Part shown: in pieces, positions 20,609 to 27,626 of the stretch
Numbering within the stretch: the stretch's first letter is position 1
How the letters are laid out: each line of letters starts with the position of its first letter
Origin: OM182 bacterium MED-G28
GTDB taxonomy: Bacteria; Pseudomonadota; Gammaproteobacteria; Pseudomonadales; Pseudohongiellaceae
DNA: 37,533 bases
NCBI GenBank assembly: GCA_002457215.1
Contig: NTJZ01000020.1
Coordinates: forward strand, 1 to 37,533
Reading direction: 5' to 3'
The notes under the pieces: model-generated
Seen by the model: only the letters and a program-made list of their open reading frames with translations
Told to the model about the DNA's origin: nothing
Databases searched by the model: none
Program-made: the position numbers and the translations under genes

Positions 20609-20617
20609 TGTGCATAA
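20609..20617 (-). promoter_or_regulatory. DnaA-box-like nonamer
   Basis: TTATGCACA on the minus strand matches the TTATNCACA consensus fully. It lies about 180 bp from the cluster at 20405-20439. Confidence 0.35.
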
Positions 20618-20622
20618 ATTAC

Positions 20623-20640
20623 CGAGTAAAACTCGTTTTT
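20623..20640 (+). terminator. Weak intrinsic-terminator-like hairpin
   Basis: CGAGT-AAA-ACTCG (5-bp stem, 3-nt loop) is followed immediately by TTTTT on the plus strand. The stem is short, so termination efficiency is doubtful. Confidence 0.3.
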
Positions 20641-20924
20641 CTAAAAACACTATTCGGTTTATCACTGTTTTTATTGAAGTTTTTCGAACTATAATACCGG
20701 TCGTTCCTAAAGCTCATTCTTCTTGTAGCGAATATCTGATGGGTCGAAAAGCAATTCCCCAAATCTCAGTCCAATTAGAATCAATATTGGGACAGCCCAC
20801 TTTTCTAAAGTCTCGGTTAGATCCCAGAAGCCGATAACTTAAACTACAGATGCTATTTAACTTGCTTTTGAAACTTCGGATCGGTCTTTCCCAATGAGAA
20901 TCTCTGCAAATCCTTTGTATATTT

Positions 20925-20949
20925 GGGCCTAATCTATGCTTATAGGCCC
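20925..20949. promoter_or_regulatory. Perfect inverted repeat upstream of the lysozyme-like gene
   Basis: GGGCCTA-N11-TAGGCCC is a perfect 7-bp inverted repeat ending 40 bp before the ATG at 20990. It could be an operator or a hairpin in the mRNA leader. It has no T-tract, so it is not an intrinsic terminator. Confidence 0.4.
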
Positions 20950-20989
20950 GAAGGGTAAATTTTTCTCAAAAATTGAGGAGCAAATCTAA

Positions 20990-21823
20990 ATGCTAACGAG
21001 CTCGAGCAGATTCAACTGGTTTTTAGGAGTATTGCTGGGTCAATTTGCAACTCTGAATATGGCTTATAGCCAGATCTTCGCATTAAGTGAAGCCGATTTC
21101 ATCTGGTTGGGCGAGCGCATCTTTTCAAATGAATGTGCTGCAGAATTTGATTGCCTTACTAGTTGGAACAAAGGAGAAGATTTTCCGTCGTTAGGAATTG
21201 GACATTTTATTTGGTTCCCCAAAGGTGAGGATTCACCTTTCGAAGAGACATTCCCCTCGTTACTAGCCTCTTTTCAATCCGATAATATACAACTTCCTTC
21301 TTGGATAAACAGCAATTCAGAAACCTTAGAAGTTTCCGAAATAGATGCACCTTGGGAATCGCGAGATCAATTTTATTCTAATTTCGATAGTGCAGAAACC
21401 ATCGAACTACGAAATTTTCTTGCGAATACTAAACCTGAGCAGATTAATTTTATAGTAAACCGACTTAGCCACTCTCTAGATGATATTGTTGCTGCGTTTC
21501 CATTGAATCAACAAGCTACAATTAGGGAAAAATTATCTACTCTTGCCCAAAGCCATCCACCTTATGGCTCCTACGCACTTATCGATTATGTTCACTTCAA
21601 AGGGACTGGTCTTACTCCAAGTGAACGTTATAAAAATCAAGGCTGGGGATTACAACAAGTAATAGAGGAAATGGAGAGTGAACCAACAACTCTTTACAGT
21701 TTTGTGCAAACAGCAAAGCGTATATTAAGTAGGCGCGTGGCCAATGCACCAATTGAGAGGAATGAACAGCGCTGGCACGCCGGCTGGCATAAGCGCGTTG
21801 AATCCTACTTACCACCGCCCTAA
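20990..21823 (+). CDS. Secreted protein of unknown family with lysozyme-like motif
   Basis: This 277-residue protein has a hydrophobic N-terminus (FLGVLLGQFATLNMAYSQ, cleavage likely near residue 28), so it is probably periplasmic. The start of the mature region, ADFIWLGERIFSNECAAEFDCLTSWNKGEDFPSLGIGHFIWFP, combines an early Glu (42 or 48), a likely disulfide pair Cys49/Cys55 and Gly-Ile-Gly-His at 69-72. This is reminiscent of the Glu...GxGH arrangement of T4-type lysozymes. The remainder is helical with no membrane segment. A murein-active or murein-binding role is an inference from this short motif only; I do not know the family name. AGGAG lies 11 bp before the start. A TATAAT at 20690 could be its promoter. 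Confidence 0.8.
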   Translation: MLTSSSRFNWFLGVLLGQFATLNMAYSQIFALSEADFIWLGERIFSNECAAEFDCLTSWNKGEDFPSLGIGHFIWFPKGEDSPFEETFPSLLASFQSDNIQLPSWINSNSETLEVSEIDAPWESRDQFYSNFDSAETIELRNFLANTKPEQINFIVNRLSHSLDDIVAAFPLNQQATIREKLSTLAQSHPPYGSYALIDYVHFKGTGLTPSERYKNQGWGLQQVIEEMESEPTTLYSFVQTAKRILSRRVANAPIERNEQRWHAGWHKRVESYLPPP

Positions 21824-22236
21824 TCCAGAGTCTTGCGCCCACTACTGGCGCGACTTCGCAATTCTTTTCACAATCTCTATATATAAAACTGTTTACGTCA
21901 TGTCATTGCGACGATTCGATATTGCGAATATGCACCGCCATTTTTCTAGAGAACCATCTTAAAATAACGGCCTCATCACTCTCACACGGAGAGCATAGTT
22001 GCCCTAATTCAAATGAAGAGAGCCCTCTGATTGACCCTAAGACCCCCCTTCCGCTTCAGCGAACTCCTCTCCCCCTGAGAAACTGTAACAGGTCGTTCAG
22101 TCCAACTCCTGGCGAAAAATTAATCAGTTCATACAATTAAATTACTATCTAAGCTCAGTTGCTGTTGACAACATCCTTAGCCAAGTTTAGAAACTAAAGA
22201 AAGTACCAACAATTTTAGCCCTATTGAAGGATTCCC
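21824..22236. other. 413-bp gene-free region
   Basis: No convincing gene is present here; two short overlapping frames have no ribosome-binding site or protein-like composition. A pyrimidine-rich stretch occurs at about 22040-22075. Near the right end lies a possible promoter for the zinc-ribbon gene (22165-22193). No terminator hairpin with a T-tract was found after the lysozyme-like gene. Confidence 0.5.
22165..22193 (+). promoter_or_regulatory. Possible sigma70 promoter for the zinc-ribbon gene
   Basis: A perfect TTGACA (22165-22170) is separated by 17 bp from TAGAAA (22188-22193), which matches TATAAT at four of six positions. It lies 43 bp before the ATG at 22237. Confidence 0.4.
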
Positions 22237-22701
22237 ATGAAAGCTTCTGATGAAACCGCCTTGCCAGAGCGAACGCATCATTGCCCAAAGTGCAAGAAAC
22301 CCTTGAGGCGGATAAAAGGTAAGATGGGGCCCTTTTGGGGCTGCACAGGATTTCCGGATTGCACCAATACACTCAATGATGTTGCTGGCAAGCCTACAAC
22401 AGATATCGATGAGCAATTCCGCTGCCCCATTTGTACTCGCAGGCTGGTTAAAGCGGTTAAAAGTAACGAAAGCTATTGGTTTTGCAATGGTTATTCAAAA
22501 GGATGCAAGGTAACTTTGGCTGATAATGACGGAATCCCAGAAACAGCATATCGTTGCCCAAACTGCGGAAATTTGTTAGTAAAGCGAAATGGGGAAAACG
22601 GCACATTCTGGGGATGTAGCGAATTTCCGCACTGTAAAACTAGCTTCAGTAACTTAAACAACAGGCCAGATTTTGATCTTTTCTCTACTAAACGTTCGTA
22701 A
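22237..22701 (+). CDS. Stand-alone protein of three topoisomerase-type zinc ribbons
   Basis: The 154-residue protein consists almost entirely of three C4 zinc ribbons of the kind found at the C-terminus of bacterial topoisomerase I. They are CPKCKKPL...WGCTGFPDC (about 12-37), CPICTRRL...WFCNGYSKGC (about 56-82) and CPNCGNLL...WGCSEFPHC (about 102-127). All four Cys of each ribbon are present. In topoisomerase I these domains bind single-stranded DNA and RNA polymerase. No catalytic domain is attached, so this is probably a nucleic-acid-binding accessory protein. Its 3' end overlaps the next gene by 29 bp in another frame, which indicates coupled translation. Confidence 0.88.
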   Translation: MKASDETALPERTHHCPKCKKPLRRIKGKMGPFWGCTGFPDCTNTLNDVAGKPTTDIDEQFRCPICTRRLVKAVKSNESYWFCNGYSKGCKVTLADNDGIPETAYRCPNCGNLLVKRNGENGTFWGCSEFPHCKTSFSNLNNRPDFDLFSTKRS

Positions 22702-22924
22702 GAAGACCGCAGCTATTTTGGCAGGAATAACAATTGCTGTGTTGTGCCTTTGGGGATTGTCAATATGGCAAAACATTTCTTTGGAGGAGTTGTTTCGCAT
22801 TTTCATGGCTACGATTATTATGCTTGGAGCCATAATGCTAGGTGCATTTGTGCTAATCGTAGCTTTAAAACTGCTCAATCGCGCCTATCACAAAGCAACT
22901 CAGACTGAATCATCCGAAGAGTGA
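22673..22924 (+). CDS. Small membrane protein with two helices
   Basis: The 83-residue protein has two hydrophobic segments (about 12-31 and 43-67). Its short N-terminus, with the basic RKK, and its charged tail HKATQTESSEE probably both face the cytoplasm. It begins inside the 3' end of the zinc-ribbon gene, so the two are likely coexpressed. I recognise no family with certainty. It ends 6 bp from the stop of the convergent rimI. Confidence 0.75.
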   Translation: MIFSLLNVRKKTAAILAGITIAVLCLWGLSIWQNISLEELFRIFMATIIMLGAIMLGAFVLIVALKLLNRAYHKATQTESSEE

Positions 22925-22930
22925 AGGCTC

Positions 22931-23407
22931 CTAGGGTAACGGCAAGGCTCTAGCCATGATGAGCGCGTCTTGTCGACCTTCTTTACCAGGATAATAGTTC
23001 TTCCGCTCTCCTACTACTGCAAATCCCATAGATCTGTAAAGAGCAATGGCTGAGTCATTCCCCACTCTCACCTCGAGAAAACACTCTGCCGCGTCGAACT
23101 TGTAGGCCTGACCCAGCAATAAGCCAAATATTTTGCGACCATATCCCTGGCGTTGAAAATCTGGATGAACGCAGAGCGTTAATAAATGGCACTCGCCGAT
23201 AGCAACCGACATAACTCCATGGGCAACTATTTTCTGTTTATTTGCTAACACCCAACATTGATAACCAGCACGTAAGCAATCTATGAATATACGTTTAGTC
23301 CAAGGATGTTGATAAGCTGCCGCTTCATTCTTTACAACTAGATCTAGGTCGCTGTAACGCATGTTGCGAGCGAAAAAATTGGATTGATTACCTGATTGAG
23401 ACAGCAT
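22931..23407 (-). CDS. rimI: Ribosomal protein S18 alanine N-acetyltransferase RimI
   Basis: RimI acetylates the N-terminal alanine of ribosomal protein S18. The 158-residue GNAT protein has HPWTKRIFIDCL near the N-terminus and GECHLLTLCVHPDFQRQGYGRKIF, with the acetyl-CoA-binding R/QxxGxG motif. LEVRVGNDSAIALYRSMGF and the NYYPGKEGRQDALIMARAL C-terminus are typical of RimI. It lies 13 bp after the HolD-like gene, the same order as holD-rimI in enterobacteria, which supports both calls. Confidence 0.95.
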   Translation of the reverse strand: MLSQSGNQSNFFARNMRYSDLDLVVKNEAAAYQHPWTKRIFIDCLRAGYQCWVLANKQKIVAHGVMSVAIGECHLLTLCVHPDFQRQGYGRKIFGLLLGQAYKFDAAECFLEVRVGNDSAIALYRSMGFAVVGERKNYYPGKEGRQDALIMARALPLP

Positions 23408-23420
23408 GAACTTTTAATAC

Positions 23421-24221
23421 TTACTTATTTTCTTGAATTCTAGAGTACAAAGCTTGCAATTGATGCCAGACATCTTTCTTCAACTGCGGGAATGAGAGCA
23501 TAGAATGAAGGCTATGGGTCAGCGTTAGAAAACAATCAAAATTCTGGCTTTTGAAGTCTCTTCTGTCTTTCTCACTATCAGGCCCTATTAATAGGTCATC
23601 TATTAAGCCCGCAAATACTAATAAATTCTGAAAACCATCTTTTTGCCCACACCTTAAAAGAAATCCTTGCAATGCTTGTTTTGCCGCAACAGTGTCCCCG
23701 GCATTGGAAGTAAAACCCTCTGCTAACGGCCAAATAAAACTTTCAGGATTTAATTGAAGCTCATCTACATTAATTCCCAAAGCCCCAAGAATATTCTTAA
23801 GTAATACCTCTGATTCCTGCGCTGCATTTGACGATTGCTGTAAGGGGTACTCATACAATACGGCAACAGTTTCACTCACTTTGTAATAACGCAACGCAAA
23901 GCGTAAATCACTGGATTCTTCTATTGATGAATCTGATTTTATAACCAAAGTTTCTTCGAGAGTGACGGCTGGCTTGTCTTCATCTTTCCTATTTAAACTA
24001 GACTTAGCTAATCTGTTAACAGGCGATTTTAGTTTTTCGCCATGTACGACCTGCCTTTCTACCTCGGGAATCTTTATTTGAGAAATCTCCACCGGCTGCA
24101 AATCGTCATCGTTTCCAAACTCATAAGCAGGTGACAGTTTCGCCCCAGGTAGATTGACTCGTGGATAATAAATATCTATCCCCATCGCGCTCAAATAGGC
24201 TTTTCTTATTGGCTCATTCAC
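23421..24221 (-). CDS. HolD-like protein (putative DNA polymerase III psi subunit)
   Basis: Residues 6-22 (RKAYLSAMGIDIYYPRV) resemble the N-terminus of HolD (xxxLQQLGIxxWxxR), the peptide that in E. coli binds chi. The C-terminal part has LLKNILGALGINVDELQLNPESFIWPLAEGF and ends KKDVWHQLQAL, again HolD-like. At 266 residues it is almost twice the E. coli protein (137). The extra sequence lies mainly at about 30-115 as a polar, probably disordered region. The position directly upstream of rimI is the classical holD location. Psi connects the clamp loader to SSB through chi. The call rests on short similarities plus synteny and is moderate. Confidence 0.6.
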   Translation of the reverse strand: MNEPIRKAYLSAMGIDIYYPRVNLPGAKLSPAYEFGNDDDLQPVEISQIKIPEVERQVVHGEKLKSPVNRLAKSSLNRKDEDKPAVTLEETLVIKSDSSIEESSDLRFALRYYKVSETVAVLYEYPLQQSSNAAQESEVLLKNILGALGINVDELQLNPESFIWPLAEGFTSNAGDTVAAKQALQGFLLRCGQKDGFQNLLVFAGLIDDLLIGPDSEKDRRDFKSQNFDCFLTLTHSLHSMLSFPQLKKDVWHQLQALYSRIQENK

Positions 24222-24372
24222 GGAAAATTAACTGATGATTAACAAGGTTTAAATATACTCGTTTGGCCCAACTACAACAACAAATCCTAATTCTGATGAA
24301 AGGCAGGTTCAGTAATTGAAGTTGTGGACTATTCATGATTGAATCCGCCTTCGTTGCTAATAAGGACTTCCT

Positions 24373-25356
24373 ATGAAAGCGGTACGCTGCGGCTCTTTCG
24401 GGCCTCCAGAAAACCTCACCCTCGAAGATATCGATGCCCCCACTGCCATGGAAAATGAAGCCGTAGTTGAAGTTTATGCAGCCTCCCTTAATTTTCCTGA
24501 TGGATTACAGATCCAAGGGAAGTACCAATTTCAACCGCCAATGCCATTTACCCCTGGCTCAGAAGTTGGAGGCATAATCAAATCCATTGGCCCAGAGCTG
24601 GAAGGGTTTGAAGTAGGTGATCGAGTAATGGCCACACCAGGACTCGGCGGACTCGCCGAAGAGGTTATTGTCAAAGCTCAAAGCCTGAGAAAAATTCCTG
24701 ACAGCATGGATTTCAAAACCGCTGCTAGCTTCGCCATGGTTTATACGACTTCCTATTACGCACTTAAACAACGAGCTAATCTAGCGCCGGGAGAAACACT
24801 GCTTGTACTTGGTGCTAGTGGCGGTGTCGGTTTAACTGCGGTTGAATTAGGCAAGCTTATGGGCGCCAAAGTAATTGCCGCTGCCAGTTCTGATGAAAAA
24901 CTAGCTTTTGTTAATCAATTACAACCCGAAAAACTACTTAATTATGGGGATGGGGAGTTAAAAGAAAAAGTTAAGATACTGACTGACGGTCAAGGTGCAG
25001 ATGTTATTTATGACCCTGTTGGAGGTGATCTGTTTGACCAAAGTTGCCGCTGCATTAATTGGAATGGTCGCCTGCTCGTCATTGGCTTCACTAGTGGGAG
25101 AATTCCGGAATACAAGGCAAATCTTGCTTTGTTAAAAGGTTCTTCAATGGTAGGTGTATTTCTTGGGCGGTTCCGCAAAGAAGAACCTGATGAATACGAG
25201 AAGAATTTCCAAGAACTTTTGGATATGTACGACCAGGGTAAGTTAAATCCGCTAATTACCGAGTCCTTTCCACTCCAAAATTATATAGATGCTTTTAATG
25301 TCTTTACTGAAAGAAAGGTAATGGGGAAAGTCACTTTAGAAATAAAATCTGAGTAG
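24373..25356 (+). CDS. NADPH:quinone oxidoreductase-like MDR protein
   Basis: The 327-residue medium-chain dehydrogenase/reductase has a GroES-like N-terminal domain (PFTPGSEVGGIIKSIG at about 58-73; VGDRVMA). A Rossmann domain follows with LGASGGVGLTAVELGKLMGAKVIAAASS (LGASGGVG at 147-154). The Cys/His zinc ligands of alcohol dehydrogenases are missing, which fits the zinc-independent quinone reductase or enoyl reductase branch. The preference for NADPH is inferred from the family. The acyl-CoA synthetase gene starts 7 bp after its stop, so the two probably work in one pathway, perhaps reducing an enoyl or quinone intermediate. A good AAGGAC ribosome-binding site precedes the ATG. Confidence 0.9.
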   Translation: MKAVRCGSFGPPENLTLEDIDAPTAMENEAVVEVYAASLNFPDGLQIQGKYQFQPPMPFTPGSEVGGIIKSIGPELEGFEVGDRVMATPGLGGLAEEVIVKAQSLRKIPDSMDFKTAASFAMVYTTSYYALKQRANLAPGETLLVLGASGGVGLTAVELGKLMGAKVIAAASSDEKLAFVNQLQPEKLLNYGDGELKEKVKILTDGQGADVIYDPVGGDLFDQSCRCINWNGRLLVIGFTSGRIPEYKANLALLKGSSMVGVFLGRFRKEEPDEYEKNFQELLDMYDQGKLNPLITESFPLQNYIDAFNVFTERKVMGKVTLEIKSE

Positions 25357-25363
25357 AATTTTG

Positions 25364-27094
25364 ATGTTGACTGAAGAAGAAATTCGCCAGGACTTGGTAA
25401 AACTAAAAGATATCGTTGCTGTCCACAAATCTCCTGAAGCTGAGCTCGCCATCCATAAAGAAAATATCAACGGCCAGGAATATGATGTTTTTTCTAAAGC
25501 ACCGAATAACCTCGGCAAACTTTACGAGCTAGGGTTAAAAGAAGCCGATGAAACTTTTCTAGTTTATCAGGAAGAGCGCTACAGCTTTGCCGAGACTCTA
25601 AATATGGCTCAGCGCTTTGCGCGTGCCCTCAAAGAGAATTATGATATTTCTCATGGTGATAGAGTAACAATCTGTGCTCGAAATTCACCTGAGTGGTGCA
25701 TTGCCTACATGGCTATATCAATTCTGGGGGCTATCATCGTACCTATGAACTCCTGGTGGAAAGGCACGGAGCTTGAATACGGATTGAGAGATAGCGGCAG
25801 CAAGTTAGCCATTCTAGATCAGGCACGATTCGAAGAACTTAAGCCCTATATTGCTTCGCTAGCAATTGATGTCATTCTCATAAAACCTGAGCAAGAATCG
25901 GTCTATCCCGAATTCTATTCTTTGCTCGAAGGTCTGGATCCTCTCTCTCAAGAGGAAATCACAGCGCTGAATGTTGTTCCCGAAGATGAAGCATCTATTA
26001 TGTATACCTCTGGCTCCACCGGGGTACCGAAAGGAGTACTTTCGACTCATCGCGGTATTATCAATGCACTTTATACTTGGCGATTCGTTAAAGAAATCAA
26101 TGAAATTTTACGACCAGAGTTAGTCGAAGAATCCCCCCAATATCAACCCGCCTTATTAGTCAATGTACCTTTGTTTCATGTTACCGGAAGTCATGCTCAG
26201 TTCTTGGCAAGTTTTGTGTATTTGCGCAAGTTTGTAATGATGTATAAATGGGATGCAGACGAAGCGTTAGCTTTAATAGAAAAAGAAAGAATTTCGATTT
26301 TGCATGGCGTACCAACTATGGCCTGGGAAGTTATGCAATCTCAAAGATTCAATGATACTGATTTAAGCAGTTTGCGTGGGGTACAAAGTGGTGGCGCTCC
26401 ACGACCACCAGAACATCTAAAAATGATTATGGAAAAATTCCCTGAAGAGGCGATTCCTGGTCTTGGCTATGGGCTCACAGAAACCAATGCCATTGGAGCC
26501 ATCATCTCTGGTAAATTTTACGAAGCTAAACCTCATAGTACTGGGCGACCCACTCCTCCAGTTTCTGCGATTAAAATCTCTGATGATGCCGGCAATGAAC
26601 TCGGACCCAATGAAGTTGGCGAGATTTGTTTTAAGGGACCAACTATAATGAAAGGCTACTGGAATATGCCTGAGGCAACAGCCGAAGTTATTAAGGATGG
26701 TTGGTTTTATACTGGAGATATTGGCTTACTAGATGATCTAGGGTTTCTAGTCATCTTGGATCGAGCAAAAGATATTGTCATAAGAGGTGGTGAAAATATT
26801 GGCTGTGCTGAAGTGGAATATGCTATAGCAGAGCATCCATCTGTAAATGAAGTTTCAGTCTATGGTATTCCCGACGAGCGACTTGGAGAAGCTCCTGTGG
26901 CGACTGTTATGATCAAACACGATTCCAAACTAACTCCCGAAGAGCTTCGTGGATTTCTAAAAGAAAGAATTGCCGCATTTAAAGTTCCTGAAAAATTCTA
27001 TTTTCAATACGATCAATTGCCACGCATTGCTTCAGGAAAAATTGCCAAGAAAGAATTACGTCGACTAACCATTGAAAAATTAGGACTTACCTAG
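25364..27094 (+). CDS. AMP-forming acyl-CoA synthetase
   Basis: The enzyme activates a carboxylic acid to its acyl-CoA with ATP. It has the adenylation P-loop YTSGSTGVPKGV (about 216-227), the GYGLTETNA motif, the TGDIGLLDDLGFLVILDRAKDIVIRGGENI hinge region, and the C-terminal ASGKIAKKELR with the catalytic Lys. All core motifs are intact. The start is taken as ATG at 25364, because the TTG three bases earlier is less likely; the ribosome-binding site is poor, so translation is probably coupled to the MDR gene. The substrate cannot be predicted from motifs; a fatty, cyclic or aromatic acid is possible. It is 576 residues long, somewhat above average because of an extended N-terminus. Confidence 0.93.
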   Translation: MLTEEEIRQDLVKLKDIVAVHKSPEAELAIHKENINGQEYDVFSKAPNNLGKLYELGLKEADETFLVYQEERYSFAETLNMAQRFARALKENYDISHGDRVTICARNSPEWCIAYMAISILGAIIVPMNSWWKGTELEYGLRDSGSKLAILDQARFEELKPYIASLAIDVILIKPEQESVYPEFYSLLEGLDPLSQEEITALNVVPEDEASIMYTSGSTGVPKGVLSTHRGIINALYTWRFVKEINEILRPELVEESPQYQPALLVNVPLFHVTGSHAQFLASFVYLRKFVMMYKWDADEALALIEKERISILHGVPTMAWEVMQSQRFNDTDLSSLRGVQSGGAPRPPEHLKMIMEKFPEEAIPGLGYGLTETNAIGAIISGKFYEAKPHSTGRPTPPVSAIKISDDAGNELGPNEVGEICFKGPTIMKGYWNMPEATAEVIKDGWFYTGDIGLLDDLGFLVILDRAKDIVIRGGENIGCAEVEYAIAEHPSVNEVSVYGIPDERLGEAPVATVMIKHDSKLTPEELRGFLKERIAAFKVPEKFYFQYDQLPRIASGKIAKKELRRLTIEKLGLT

Positions 27095-27358
27095 GACTGC
27101 CTGCTCTTAGCGTCTCAAAAGCTTTTCAAGGGTCAATTCTCCGGCACTCATAAGCCCCTTGCCTCCAGTATTTCATCTACACCACTTACAGCATCCGTCG
27201 TAATGCATAGCTTGCCTATGAAATTTATCTTAAAAATTTTACTGAAGAATGTTCCCCCTCTTAACGATATAGGAAATAAGCATAGACTAAATGGGAATAC
27301 TCGAGCTCCAGTGGGTCTAGCAAGCTGAGGACCTGCAGAGACAGCTAAGAGGGGTGCC

Positions 27359-27592
27359 ATGAAAGAGCAGAAATGGGATGTTTCACCAGAAATAACAAAG
27401 GAGTTCCTTGATCCTATAGCGATTCTGCCGGAGGAAGTAGAAAGAGAAGAGGAAGTTAGTGGAACCGCTCCAAAACCAAAAACTCAATTAACAGAACTTC
27501 GACGTCGCATAGAGGAGCGACTAGACTGTAAGCGCATCGACCTCGAATTTGAGTTCGAAGAGATTGAAGAGCTGGCTGACAATCTTCAGTAG
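27359..27592 (+). CDS. Small acidic hypothetical protein, 77 residues
   Basis: The protein is very rich in Glu and ends with RRRIEERLDCKRIDLEFEFEEIEELADNLQ, probably a charged helix. No signal peptide or membrane segment is present. An AAGAGGGG ribosome-binding site precedes the ATG, which supports a real gene. The RRRIEE segment is faintly like the short Pseudomonas PA3496-type proteins, but the match is too brief to use. It lies 264 bp after the acyl-CoA synthetase gene and is convergent with the SLC13 gene. Confidence 0.6.
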   Translation: MKEQKWDVSPEITKEFLDPIAILPEEVEREEEVSGTAPKPKTQLTELRRRIEERLDCKRIDLEFEFEEIEELADNLQ

Positions 27593-27626
27593 TGGACCCC
27601 AAAACCAAGAAAAAGGAGGAATTGAG

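Larger units (their letters stand above)
20521..20640 (+). ncRNA. Candidate small RNA (promoter, internal hairpin, terminator-like end)
   Basis: A perfect TATAAT hexamer at 20521-20526 (with a poor -35) is followed by the inverted repeat ATAAAACC-N13-GGTTTTAT at 20563-20591. It ends with CGAGT-AAA-ACTCG followed by five T at 20623-20640. If transcribed from about 20533, the RNA would be roughly 105 nt. I see no match to a known sRNA family. The terminal stem is only 5 bp, so the call is tentative. Confidence 0.25.
20205..20989. other. 785-bp gene-free AT-rich region with DnaA-box-like sites and hairpins
   Basis: This region separates two divergent genes and is visibly AT-rich. It contains DnaA-box-like nonamers (20405-20439 and 20609-20617), a possible promoter-hairpin-terminator unit (20521-20640), a second TATAAT hexamer at 20690-20695, and a perfect 7-bp inverted repeat (20925-20949). 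A 75-codon GTG-start frame at 20610-20837 has no recognisable similarity and is not called a gene. Confidence 0.7.

Noticed and set aside
20610..20837. 75-codon GTG-start frame in the intergenic region, with an internal Met-Gly-Arg-Lys start that recalls some transposase N-termini
   Set aside because: The resemblance is a few residues only, there is no ribosome-binding site, and no transposase motif follows in any frame.
20205..20989. Chromosomal replication origin
   Set aside because: DnaA-like boxes exist, but none of dnaA, dnaN, mnmG or rpmH is near and gene strands do not switch consistently around the region.
21744..22140. Two overlapping plus-strand frames of 72 codons each
   Set aside because: One overlaps the end of the lysozyme-like gene, neither has a ribosome-binding site, and the compositions are not protein-like.
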